Part shown: one piece after another, positions 34,595-42,987 of the stretch | Layout: each line of letters opens with the position of its first letter | Numbering within the stretch: position 1 is the stretch's first letter | Assembly: GCF_052116585.1 (NCBI RefSeq) | Contig: NZ_JBQKKT010000007.1 | Coordinates: 62,001 to 126,000, forward strand | DNA: 64,000 nucleotides | DNA from: Luteococcus sp052116585 | GTDB lineage: Bacteria > Actinomycetota > Actinomycetes > Propionibacteriales > Propionibacteriaceae | Direction: 5' to 3' | The notes under the pieces: model-generated | Told to the model about the DNA's origin: nothing | Database searches by the model: none | Seen by the model: the letters and a program-made list of their open reading frames with translations, nothing else | Program-made: the position numbers and the translations under genes

Positions 34595-35052
34595 TGCGAC
34601 TCATCATGGTCTGCCACGGAAACATCTGCCGCTCCCCGATGCTGGAACGGGTGGCCCGCGCCCATGCCCAGGACGCGGGACTCGACGTGGAGATCACCTC
34701 CGCGGGAGTCAGCACGGAGGAGCTCGGCAATCCGATCGACCCCCGGGCCGTCGAGGTGCTGCGCGAGGCGGGATACGAGACGTCGGGCCACCGTGCCCAC
34801 CAGATCAGTGCCGACGAAATCCGCGGTGCCGACCTGGTGGTGGCGGCCGAACAGCGTCACCTGGACCGGATGCGTCGGCTGGTTCCCGAGGCCCAGAACA
34901 TTCGCCTGTTCAGCGACTTCGACCCGCAGGCTGCTCCTGGCGATCCGCTGCCCGACCCCTGGTACGGCGGCCTGGACGGCTTCCACGACACGCTGGCCGC
35001 CATCGAAAGGGCGGTCCCGGGCATCCTCGACGAGGTGCGCCACCTGGAATGA
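34594..35052 (+). CDS. Low-molecular-weight protein tyrosine phosphatase
   Basis: 152 residues, a full LMW-PTP. The P-loop is VCHGNICRSP, with nucleophile Cys7, Cys12 and Arg13; the general acid is Asp121 in DPWYGG. In bacteria such enzymes often reverse tyrosine phosphorylation of polymer-export kinases. Here no BY-kinase is adjacent. Its stop overlaps by 4 bp the start of a membrane protein with a degenerate kinase-like ATPase domain. Confidence 0.92.
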   Translation: MRLIMVCHGNICRSPMLERVARAHAQDAGLDVEITSAGVSTEELGNPIDPRAVEVLREAGYETSGHRAHQISADEIRGADLVVAAEQRHLDRMRRLVPEAQNIRLFSDFDPQAAPGDPLPDPWYGGLDGFHDTLAAIERAVPGILDEVRHLE

Positions 35053-36998
35053 CCAGGCCAGAGCAGCGAGGCATGGGCGCGCTGCGCCGTGCCCAGTCCG
35101 TCACCGGGCTGATCTCCACGGCCCCCGCACTGCGCGTGCTGGGCCTGGCCTCGCTTGCCCTCACCCTGCCCACCGAGACCTTCTTCTTCGTCACCCGGTT
35201 CGCGGCAGTCAGCCCCCAAGCGCTGCCCGGCCTGGTCTTGCTGGTCGCCTCCCAGCTGCTGACGGGAGTGGCGCTCCTGACCCGCCGCCACCATCGGGCG
35301 CTTCCATGGCTGCTGCTCGCGATGCTGCTCGGCGCCATCGTGCTGATGATGCGCCACACCGGCGCCTTCGAGGCTGCTGACGTGCTGGTGCCGGGCTACT
35401 GGGCCTTTCCCATGTTCGCCCTGGCCATGCGCTCGGGCGACCGTCGGGACTATGTCCCCTTTGCCGCGCTGGGCACGGCCGCCCTGCTGCTGACCCAGCA
35501 CCTCGCCGTCGGAACGCGCAGCTGGGAAGACCTGGCGGATCACCTGTTCATCATCCAGCCGGCGATCCTGGCGCTTCTCTTCGGCGATGCGGTGATCTCC
35601 GTGGAACGGGCGCGCAGAACCGCCGTCGAGCGGCAACTGGCCGCCCGGCAGGACAAGGACGAGTTGGAGCGCGAGAACCTTGGCCAACGGGCCGCCGACG
35701 ACCTGCTGGATCGGCACGTGCTGCCGGCACTGCAACGCACCGGCGCTGGACAGTCCCAACAGTCTTCCGTCCGGCGCCGTGGGCAACATCCGGCGGCAGT
35801 GCTGTGTGCAGCGGCCTGGCAGCGCGTCAGGCAGGCCATGGAACGCCGGCGGACCGCCCCGATCGAGGTGATGCTCCAACAGGACGTCGCCCTGGAGTCC
35901 ATCCCCCTCGCCGTCGAGGGCCGCACGGCGCCGGTGCCGACGGCGCTGGCCGAGGCCGTCACGGACGCCACGCGGGCCTTCCTGCTCGACGTGGGCGAAC
36001 CAGCTCGCGCCGCCCGGGTTCTGGTCCGCGGCGCCGACGATGCCCGCAAGGTGGTTGTCACCCGCGAGGACACCGGCCCGGGCCTGGAGATCGGCCGACT
36101 GACACACGGTGACCAGATCTTCCGCAGGATGGACGACGTGGGCGGGGCGGCGAGCACCTCAGGGGATGGTCGCGCGGTCCTGACCCTGCGCTGGCCCCGC
36201 GACGACCATGCCGCGACCGCCGCATGGCGAGAGGCGCCCAACCAACTGGTCCGCCGCAAGCTGACTCGCACGGCATGGCCGACGCTGGTCACCACGGCCC
36301 TGATGACGCTCCTGGTCAGCCCGCGGCTGTCCGACCCCCGCGCGGGCCTGCTGACCGGTCTGGGGATCGCCGCGCTGGGCATCCTGACTGCCCTGGTCCT
36401 GCAGCGACGAGCCCTGTCCACGGTCAGCCAGTTCGCCCTGCTGGCCCTGGCCATCGGGGCCTGGGCCGTGAACCTCTGGCTGCTTCCCGAGAGCCCTGCG
36501 CTGGACTATCCCCTGTGGATTGCGTGGGGATCGACGGCAGTGGTCCACCTGGTGGTGCTCTCCGGTGGGCTACGGATCGGGGCAGTGCTCACCGCCCTGT
36601 GGACCACGGCCCAGGTGGGCGGTCTGGTGCTGCGCTATGGCTGGGAACTGGCGTCAGAGCACTCCTTCCTGGTGGTCACTGGCGCCGGCGACGTGCTGGT
36701 GACCTTGCTGGTCTTGTGGGTGGCGCGCTGGACCGCCGCGCAGGAGGCGGAGGCCACCGACATCGCGAGCCGTCTGCGCGCCGCTGCCACCCTGGTGCAG
36801 ATGCGGTCCGGCGTGCAGCACCACTGGGGGCCGGCGGTCACCGAGGGGGCCCTGCCACTGCTGCGGCGCATCGCTGCCGGGGAATTGGACCCCGCCGATC
36901 CGCGGGTGCAGGCCGATGCCAGGTGGGCGGTCCAGCGGGTCCGCCGGGAACGTTCTCCCCTGGCCCCACTGCACGCCGCGGGGGCGGAGCGAGACTGA
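35049..36998 (+). CDS. Membrane protein with degenerate histidine-kinase-like domain
   Basis: 649 residues from ATG 35049 (4-bp overlap with the phosphatase). It has about five N-terminal helices (residues 25-185), a short coiled coil (AARQDKDELERENLGQRAADDLL), a cytoplasmic region ending in an HATPase-like stretch (VVTREDTGPGLEIGRLTHGDQIFRRMDD), then a second group of about six helices and a soluble tail. The G1-like DTGPGL box is kept, but no standard H-box or N-box is visible; DRHVLPALQR is the only His candidate. No response regulator is adjacent. It may be a pseudokinase sensor acting with the phosphatase. Confidence 0.6.
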   Translation: MTRPEQRGMGALRRAQSVTGLISTAPALRVLGLASLALTLPTETFFFVTRFAAVSPQALPGLVLLVASQLLTGVALLTRRHHRALPWLLLAMLLGAIVLMMRHTGAFEAADVLVPGYWAFPMFALAMRSGDRRDYVPFAALGTAALLLTQHLAVGTRSWEDLADHLFIIQPAILALLFGDAVISVERARRTAVERQLAARQDKDELERENLGQRAADDLLDRHVLPALQRTGAGQSQQSSVRRRGQHPAAVLCAAAWQRVRQAMERRRTAPIEVMLQQDVALESIPLAVEGRTAPVPTALAEAVTDATRAFLLDVGEPARAARVLVRGADDARKVVVTREDTGPGLEIGRLTHGDQIFRRMDDVGGAASTSGDGRAVLTLRWPRDDHAATAAWREAPNQLVRRKLTRTAWPTLVTTALMTLLVSPRLSDPRAGLLTGLGIAALGILTALVLQRRALSTVSQFALLALAIGAWAVNLWLLPESPALDYPLWIAWGSTAVVHLVVLSGGLRIGAVLTALWTTAQVGGLVLRYGWELASEHSFLVVTGAGDVLVTLLVLWVARWTAAQEAEATDIASRLRAAATLVQMRSGVQHHWGPAVTEGALPLLRRIAAGELDPADPRVQADARWAVQRVRRERSPLAPLHAAGAERD

Positions 36999-37035
36999 AC
37001 CGCCGCGGGCCGCGCAGGCTGGCTAGGCTGGTTGC

Positions 37036-38442
37036 ATGACCATGTTCCTGGTGGGAAGCGGCCCGTCCGACACCCTTGACAGCGTCCATGCCCAGTTCGT
37101 CGAGAGCGCGAAGAAGCGCGGCACTCGCGTGGCCATCGCGCTGCTCGGCACCGAGGACGAGGCACGAGAGCAGCTCGCGAGTTATGCCGAGCCGATCACG
37201 TCGCGCTGGCCGGAGGCCCAGATCGAGCCCGTCTGGCTGGACGACGAACCAGACCAGGCCCTGAACACGACCGTCTGGCCGGCCGAGCCCGAGGGCCTCG
37301 CTGCCCTCGTCGTAGCTGGCGGGTGGACGCCCGGCTATCTCGACGCGCTGCGTCCCCGCCGTGAGCTGATCGCCACCCTGGTGCGTCGAGGCGTGCCCTA
37401 TCTGGGCTATTCGGCGGGTGCCGCGGTGGTAGGCAAGCGTTCCCTGGTGGGCGGTTGGAAGTTCCGCGGGCGCCAGGTGGCTCCCGAGATCTGGGGCGAG
37501 GGGCTGGAGGAGCTCGAGCTGCGCGACGGTCTGGCGCTGATCGGCCCCTCGGTGGACGTGCACGGTGACGTCGCCGGGCTGGGCGCTGGTCTGGCCGCGC
37601 TGGAGAAGGGCGACGTGACCACGGTGGTCTCCATCGACGAGGGCACCTGTCTGGTGGTTGATCCGGTCAGCGGACGCACCCGGGTGGAGGGGACGCAGCG
37701 CGTGCACTGGCTCACCAGGGAGGGCTCCGTGAGTGTGGTCCGGCATGAGTCCAGCGCCGCCGAACTCGAGCGCCACCAGGGTTACCTGCAGGCGGAGAAG
37801 GAGGCAGCTGAGCGCGAGGAGGAGGCCCGACGCGCGGCGGCGGAGAAGGCGGCAGCCGAGAAGGCCGAGGCCGAGCGTCTGGCCGCAGAGGAACGCGCCC
37901 GCCGACAGGCCGAGCAGGCGGCGCTGCGTGCCGAGCAGCAGCGCCAGGAGCGCGAGCGACTGGAGGCCGAGGAGAAGGAGCGCGAGGCCCGCGAGGCGGA
38001 GCGTGCCCGGATCGCGGCCGAGAAGGCGGAGGAGGAGGCCCGCGCCCGAGCCGCCGAAGAGGCCGAGGCAGAAGCCCGCCGCCAGGCAGAAGAGGCGGAA
38101 TCGCAGCCGGAAGACGAAACGCAGCCTGCGCCGGAAAGCCAGCCAGGGGAACCCGAGCTTCCGGCCGAGGGCCCCGGGGAGCCCCCGGTGATCATGCACA
38201 CCATGCCCGTCCTGGACGATGCCGGCACCGCACCCATCCAGGAGGCCGAGCCGGTGATCGTTCCCGAGCAGGAGAGCGAGGCGGCTCCGCAGGACGAGGA
38301 CCTGCCCACGATCGAGGCCGACGAGGACCCCGTCGGGGAGCCGGAACCGGGCGAAGCGGGGCCGGACGAAGCGGGGCCGGACGAGCCCACCGAGGGCGAG
38401 ACCCCGGCCGACGATCCCGACGCTGAGGACGAGCAGCCCTAG
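37036..38442 (+). CDS. S51-like peptidase-fold protein with coiled-coil and acidic tail
   Basis: 468 residues. Residues 1-235 resemble peptidase S51 (cyanophycinase/dipeptidase E): beta strands, nucleophile Ser126 in GYSAGAA, candidate His176 in DVHGD and Glu in SIDEGT. Residues 242-345 are a highly charged Glu/Arg/Ala coiled coil (RQAEQAALRAEQQRQERERL type), and the last 120 are acidic and Pro-rich, predicted disordered. S51 enzymes are normally 230-290 residues, so the tail is an unusual addition. It may be a Ser hydrolase tethered to a partner; the substrate is unknown. MFS starts 2 bp after the stop. Confidence 0.65.
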   Translation: MTMFLVGSGPSDTLDSVHAQFVESAKKRGTRVAIALLGTEDEAREQLASYAEPITSRWPEAQIEPVWLDDEPDQALNTTVWPAEPEGLAALVVAGGWTPGYLDALRPRRELIATLVRRGVPYLGYSAGAAVVGKRSLVGGWKFRGRQVAPEIWGEGLEELELRDGLALIGPSVDVHGDVAGLGAGLAALEKGDVTTVVSIDEGTCLVVDPVSGRTRVEGTQRVHWLTREGSVSVVRHESSAAELERHQGYLQAEKEAAEREEEARRAAAEKAAAEKAEAERLAAEERARRQAEQAALRAEQQRQERERLEAEEKEREAREAERARIAAEKAEEEARARAAEEAEAEARRQAEEAESQPEDETQPAPESQPGEPELPAEGPGEPPVIMHTMPVLDDAGTAPIQEAEPVIVPEQESEAAPQDEDLPTIEADEDPVGEPEPGEAGPDEAGPDEPTEGETPADDPDAEDEQP

Positions 38443-38444
38443 GT

Positions 38445-39665
38445 GTGACCGCTCCCGCCAGCACCAGCCGCGGACATCGTCCCGGGGAGAGCGCCTATCG
38501 CAACACGACGGTGGCGCTCTTCCTGGCCGGGCTGGCCACCTTCGCGACGCTCTACTGCACGCAGCCGCTGCTGCCGGTGCTGGGTGAGGTCTTCTCGATC
38601 ACGCCTGCCCAGACGGCACTCTCGGTCTCCGTCACCACGCTTGCACTGGGCGGTGCTCTGCTCTTCCTCGGGCCCGTCTCCGACGCGGTCGGACGCACCA
38701 ATGTGATGCTGACCAGCCTGTTCGCGTCGGCCGTGCTCACCCTGGTGAGCGCCGTCAGTCCCACATGGCATCTGCTGCTGGCCAGTCGAGCGCTCCTGGG
38801 GCTGTGCGTCGCGGGGCTGCCGGCCGTGGCGGTGGCCTACCTGCGGGAGGAGATCGATGCGTCGGCCGCCAGCCGGGCCACGGGTCTCTACATCGGCGGC
38901 ACCGCGCTGGGGGGCATGTCGGGACGGCTGGTCACGGGAGCGCTGGCGGATCTCTTCGGCTGGCGGTCGGCGATCGCGGGCATCGGACTGCTGGCGCTGG
39001 CCTGTGCCGTGGCCGTCTGGCTCCTGCTGCCGCGCTCGCGGCACTTCGTGGCCCAGCCTCTGTCCCCCGCCACGTTGACCCGCAAGACCCTCGACCTGCT
39101 GGGCAACCGCGTGCAGCTGGCCCTGATGGGCGTTGGCTTCCTGGGGATGGGGGCCTTCGTCGCGTGCTTCAATGCCATGGGCTTCCGATTGGCGGCCCCA
39201 CCCTACGAGCTGTCCGTTGGCGTCGCCGGCCTGGTCTTCCTGGTCTATGCGCTGGGCTCGTGGAGTTCGGCGCGCGCTGGCCGGGCGACGGAGCGACACC
39301 CGGCGAGCACCGTCGTGCTGGGCGGACTGGGTCTGCACCTGGGCGGGATCGCGCTGACGGCAGCCCGGCAGCTTCCGCTGGTGGTGCTGGGCCTCGCCCT
39401 GGTGTCCGTGGGTTTCTTCGCCGCCCACGGTGTGGCCAGCGCCTGGGTCTCCGCCAATGCCGTGGAGAACCGGCTCGGGACTGGGCAGGCCGCGTCGCTC
39501 TACCTCTTTGCCTACTATCTGGGCAGTTCGACGGCTGGTACCGCCGCGGGATGGGCCTGGAGCAGGTGGGCCTGGCCCGGAGTCACCGTGCTCACCGGCG
39601 GACTCATCGCCGCTGCCCTGCTGCTGGTGCTGTTGGCCGACCGGGCCGGGCGTCGCTCCCGCTGA
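38445..39665 (+). CDS. MFS transporter, YnfM-like
   Basis: 406 residues from GTG 38445, almost touching the upstream stop. About 12 helices; the N-terminal part LFLAGLATFATLYCTQPLLPVLGEVFSITPAQTALSVSVTTLALGGALLFLGPVSDAVGR is characteristic of the YnfM/inner-membrane-transport subgroup. These are proton-driven exporters of drugs, sugars or arabinose-like compounds, and the substrate here is unknown. Likely co-transcribed with the S51-like gene. Confidence 0.87.
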   Translation: MTAPASTSRGHRPGESAYRNTTVALFLAGLATFATLYCTQPLLPVLGEVFSITPAQTALSVSVTTLALGGALLFLGPVSDAVGRTNVMLTSLFASAVLTLVSAVSPTWHLLLASRALLGLCVAGLPAVAVAYLREEIDASAASRATGLYIGGTALGGMSGRLVTGALADLFGWRSAIAGIGLLALACAVAVWLLLPRSRHFVAQPLSPATLTRKTLDLLGNRVQLALMGVGFLGMGAFVACFNAMGFRLAAPPYELSVGVAGLVFLVYALGSWSSARAGRATERHPASTVVLGGLGLHLGGIALTAARQLPLVVLGLALVSVGFFAAHGVASAWVSANAVENRLGTGQAASLYLFAYYLGSSTAGTAAGWAWSRWAWPGVTVLTGGLIAAALLLVLLADRAGRRSR

Positions 39666-39702
39666 TCCTCGTCGCGTCAACAGCCGGGGTCCGAGGTCCC
39701 CC

Positions 39703-39900
39703 CGTGGATTCCAGCCCGGCGCGTGGGTTCCATCACCCCGCGTGCGCCACAACCATCGCGAGCCCACCAAACCCACGCGACGCCGCATCTGGCGCAGCCG
39801 GCCCGCCACAGGCTCCACCCCGCGTGGATTCCAGCCCGGCGCGTGGGTTCCATCACCCCGCGTGCGGCACAACCATCGCGAGCCCACCAAACCCACGCGA
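39703..39900. repeat. Two 78-bp direct repeats with internal inverted arms
   Basis: Copies 39703-39780 and 39823-39900 differ at one base and are spaced 120 bp apart. Each holds GCGTGGGTT near its start and AACCCACGC near its end, an inverted pair with about 40 nt between, resembling a REP-type palindromic element. The core matches clusters at 22051 and 32876. Confidence 0.85.
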
Positions 39901-39993
39901 GCCGAGAAGCAAGGTCCCCGGGGCCCAACCAAACCCACGCGAGCCGGGAGAAGGGGCCCCGAGCCCCGAGCCCCGAGCCCCCACCAACGCCAC

Positions 39994-40025
39994 GGGGGCG
40001 TGTGGACCACAGTCCACACGCCCCC
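39994..40025. terminator. Terminator between MFS gene and mhpC
   Basis: GGGGGCGTGTGGA pairs perfectly with TCCACACGCCCCC around CCACAG. It can end both convergent transcripts. Confidence 0.8.
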
Positions 40026-40054
40026 ATGCCACGGATCCCCGCCGGGAGAACCCG

Positions 40055-40888
40055 TCAGTTGGCCAGGAAGCTGAGCACCTGGCGGTTGAACTCCTCGGTG
40101 TGCTCGATCTGCAGCCAGTGGCCGCAGCGGTTGATCAGGATGAGACGGGAATCCGGGATCAGCGAGGTCAGGCGCAGCGAGTGCTCGAAGGGCACGACGC
40201 GGTCGTCGCGGCCGTGGAAGAGCAGCGCCGGGGCCTTGATGGTGCGCACCTTGGCGAAGTCCAGCTCCACGACGGCGCGCTTGCCGGTGCCGTCGATGAA
40301 GTTCTGGTTGTGCTCGGGGTGGGCCTTCACCATGTCTGCACGGCCCTGGATCAGCTCGTCGGTGGCGAAGGAGCTGTCGAAGGTCATGATGTCGACCAGC
40401 TCGCGCATGGTCTCGAAGGAGGGCTCACGGTAGCCCTTCTGCAGGATCTTCAGGCCCTCGGTGAAGCCGGCCGCACCGAAGAGCGACGAGCTGCCGGAGC
40501 TGGAGCCCATGGTGATGAGCTTCTCGACGCGCTCGGGGTGCTCGTAGCCGAAGCGCACGGTGGTGCCGCCGCCCATCGAGTTGCCGATCACGGCGGCGGC
40601 CTTGTCGACGCCCAGCTCGTCCATCAGGTCGGCCAGGGCGGTCGAGTGGTCGCGCTCCTGGTAGGTCACCGGATCGGACTCGCCCCAGCCGGGCATGTCG
40701 ACGGCGATGACGCGGTACTGCTCGGCCAGCACCGGGATGTTCTTGCTGAAGTTGCTCCAGCCGGTGGCGCCGGGGCCGGAGCCGTGCAGCATGAAGATGA
40801 CCTGGTCACCCGAGCCGGCCTCGTTGATGTGGATGTTCCACCGACGGGTCTTGACCATCTTGGAGGTGGAGTCATAGGTGATGTCCAT
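40055..40888 (-). CDS. mhpC: Meta-cleavage product hydrolase (MhpC/HsaD type)
   Basis: 277 residues, alpha/beta-hydrolase. It has the oxyanion loop HGSGPGA, nucleophile Ser104 in GNSMGG, acidic residue in HGRDDRVVP and catalytic His in CGHWLQIEH. It cuts the C-C bond of the ring-fission product, giving 2-hydroxypenta-2,4-dienoate and a dicarboxylate such as succinate. Last gene of mhpDFEBC; GGGAA precedes the start and a terminator follows. Confidence 0.92.
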   Translation of the reverse strand: MDITYDSTSKMVKTRRWNIHINEAGSGDQVIFMLHGSGPGATGWSNFSKNIPVLAEQYRVIAVDMPGWGESDPVTYQERDHSTALADLMDELGVDKAAAVIGNSMGGGTTVRFGYEHPERVEKLITMGSSSGSSSLFGAAGFTEGLKILQKGYREPSFETMRELVDIMTFDSSFATDELIQGRADMVKAHPEHNQNFIDGTGKRAVVELDFAKVRTIKAPALLFHGRDDRVVPFEHSLRLTSLIPDSRLILINRCGHWLQIEHTEEFNRQVLSFLAN

Positions 40889-40934
40889 CGATTCGTTCCC
40901 TTCTTGAGAAAACTGTGCGTGGGTGGTGCTGGGG

Positions 40935-41876
40935 TCAGGCCTTCTGGTTGGCCGTCATGACGCCGAAGCCGGCGATGTAGTGCTTGATCTCGCGGTAGTA
41001 CTCGTAGTCCACCTGGTAGTCGCCGATGGCGCCGAAGGCGCTGAAGGCGCTCACCCAGGTGCGCACCTCGTGCGACGAGTTGCCCGCATCGCGCACCATC
41101 TCGTCCACCAGCATGGCGTCGAAACCGGCGACGTCGTGCGTGGCGCACTTCTTCATGAAGTCCTGGTCCCACTCGGGGTTGAGGTCACGGATGGTGGCCT
41201 TGCCCTCGACGAAGTCCTTGGCGGCATTGATGACGCGCTCCTGGCGGGCCTGGCGTGCCTCCGGGGTGGGATTGCGGCCGTCGAGCAGGAACTTGCGGAC
41301 GTCCTCGCTGGCGGTTGCCCACTGCGGCACCGGCGGATCGTGCGAGAGGCCACCCGACGCGATCAGCAGCACGCGCTCGTCGACGGTGGTGGCCCAGCGT
41401 CCGATCGCCTCGCCCATCGCGCGGATGCGACGCATCGGCACGAAGGGACCGGCCACACCGTTCACGAAGACCGGGATGGTGGGAACGGTGTCGATGCCGC
41501 CGAAGAGGATCTCCATCGGCTGCACGGCTCCGTGGTCCAGACCCATGTAGCGCGACATGCACATGTCGACGTCCTGCTCCTGCACGAAACGGACGAGTTC
41601 CTCGGCCTTCTCGGTGGGAACGTCCAGGTCGCCGACCGCGGTGTCATAGTCACCGAGGCCGAAGCCTCGCAGCCCCACGCAGAAGGGCGGCATGGTGTCG
41701 TAGAAGAAACCGTTGTAGTGGTCGGGTGCAAAGTTGATCACCAGCGTCGGATCGAAGTCCTTCACGAACTTCTTCGCGGTGTCGAAGACCCCGTCGAGCT
41801 CGGTCTTGAGCTCTTCGGGCACGTCGACGAATCCGATCAGCGGTGAGTGCGACATTGCCACGAGTGCTGCGGGCAT
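40935..41876 (-). CDS. mhpB: 2,3-dihydroxyphenylpropionate 1,2-dioxygenase
   Basis: 313 residues, a type III extradiol (LigB-fold) dioxygenase. The start MPAALVAMSHSPL is the MhpB signature. The acid/base histidines of E. coli MhpB are conserved at the same numbers: His115 (GLDHGAVQP) and His179 (GLSHDPP). It opens the catechol ring of 2,3-dihydroxyphenylpropionate or the cinnamate analogue with O2 and Fe(II). AGGAGGT lies just before ATG 41876. This oxygen-dependent step contrasts with the adjacent anaerobic dms genes. Confidence 0.95.
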   Translation of the reverse strand: MPAALVAMSHSPLIGFVDVPEELKTELDGVFDTAKKFVKDFDPTLVINFAPDHYNGFFYDTMPPFCVGLRGFGLGDYDTAVGDLDVPTEKAEELVRFVQEQDVDMCMSRYMGLDHGAVQPMEILFGGIDTVPTIPVFVNGVAGPFVPMRRIRAMGEAIGRWATTVDERVLLIASGGLSHDPPVPQWATASEDVRKFLLDGRNPTPEARQARQERVINAAKDFVEGKATIRDLNPEWDQDFMKKCATHDVAGFDAMLVDEMVRDAGNSSHEVRTWVSAFSAFGAIGDYQVDYEYYREIKHYIAGFGVMTANQKA

Positions 41877-41961
41877 TGCTTACCTCCTGTTGCCGGCACC
41901 GGGTGCCGAAATGGTGTCGGTGTCCCGACCCCGTCCTTGGGGCCGGGACACCGGCGGGTGA

Positions 41962-42987
41962 TCAGGCCTGCTGGCCCTGCTTCTTCTTGACCAGGTCGAG
42001 TGCGACGTCGACGATCATGTCCTCCTGGCCGCCGACGAGACGACGCTCACCGCACTCCAGCAGGATCTCGCGCACGTCGACGCCATAGCGCTTCGAGGCG
42101 ATCTCCGCGTGGCGCAGGAAGGACGAGTAGACGCCGGCGTAGCCCAAGCTCAGCGTCTCACGGTCCACCCGAACGGGGCGGTCCTGCAGCGGACGCACAA
42201 GGTCTTCTGCAGCATCCTGCAGCTTGAACAGGTCGCAGCCGTGCTCGAAGCCGTACAGGTTGGCCACGGCGATGAAGGGCTCGATCGGGCAGTTGCCCGC
42301 ACCGGCGCCCTGGCCGGCCAGCGACGCGTCGACGCGGTACACGCCGTTCTCCACGGCGACCACGGAGTTGGCCACCGAGAGCGAGAGGTTCTCATGGGCG
42401 TGGATGCCGATCTCGGTCTTGTCGTCCAGCGCGTCGCGGTAGGCCTTGATGCGATCCGCGATGTCGGTCATGGTCATCCGGCCACCGGAGTCGGTGACGT
42501 AGACGCAGTGGGCGCCATAGCTCTCCATTAGCTTGGCCTGCTCGGCCAGCTTGGCGGGCTCGGCCATGTGGCTGAGCATCAGGAAGCCGGAGACGTCCAT
42601 CCCGATCTCACGGGCGGCGGCAATGTGCTGGGCGGAGATGTCGGCCTCGGTGCAGTGCGTCGCGACGCGCACCGAGCGAACCCCCAGGTCGTAGGCCTTG
42701 TGCAGCTCCTCCAGCGTGCCGACGCCCGGCAGCAGCAGGGTGGTCAGGCGGGCATTCTGCAGCACCTCGGCCGCCGCCTCGATCCACTCCCAGTCGGTAT
42801 TGGAGCCCGGGCCGTAGTTCAGCGAGCCACCGGCCAGGCCGTCGCCGTGGGCCACCTCGATGGCGTCGACTCCGGCCTCGTCCAGGGCCTTGACGATGGC
42901 CTTGACGTTGTCGGTGGAGATGCGGTGGCGCACGGCGTGCATGCCGTCGCGCAGCGTGACGTCCTGGACGAAGATCTTCTTGCTCAT
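41962..42987 (-). CDS. mhpE: 4-hydroxy-2-oxovalerate aldolase
   Basis: 341 residues, HMGL/DmpG-type TIM barrel. Metal and substrate motifs are DVTLRDGMHAVRH at the N terminus, GIHAHENLSLSVANS and the C-terminal DmpG communication domain. It splits 4-hydroxy-2-oxovalerate to pyruvate and acetaldehyde, and normally channels acetaldehyde to MhpF. Its ATG overlaps the mhpF stop by 4 bp, consistent with the complex. Confidence 0.95.
   Translation of the reverse strand: MSKKIFVQDVTLRDGMHAVRHRISTDNVKAIVKALDEAGVDAIEVAHGDGLAGGSLNYGPGSNTDWEWIEAAAEVLQNARLTTLLLPGVGTLEELHKAYDLGVRSVRVATHCTEADISAQHIAAAREIGMDVSGFLMLSHMAEPAKLAEQAKLMESYGAHCVYVTDSGGRMTMTDIADRIKAYRDALDDKTEIGIHAHENLSLSVANSVVAVENGVYRVDASLAGQGAGAGNCPIEPFIAVANLYGFEHGCDLFKLQDAAEDLVRPLQDRPVRVDRETLSLGYAGVYSSFLRHAEIASKRYGVDVREILLECGERRLVGGQEDMIVDVALDLVKKKQGQQA

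Larger units (their letters stand above)
39666..40054. other. Repeat-filled intergenic region between convergent genes
   Basis: 389 bp with no convincing gene. It contains two long copies of a CGCGTGGGTT-family repeat, one more single AACCCACGCGA core near 39930, a CCCGAG-rich stretch and a strong terminator. A long minus-strand open frame through it (38439-40019) runs antisense to the MFS gene and is rejected. Confidence 0.7.

Noticed and set aside
39703..39900. CRISPR-like array
   Set aside because: Only two long copies with a 120-bp period, internal inverted arms, no regular unique spacers and no cas genes nearby.
38439..40019. A 526-codon minus-strand open frame through the repeats
   Set aside because: Antisense to the MFS gene; the N-terminal repeated residues are only the translated CGCGTGGGTT DNA repeats.
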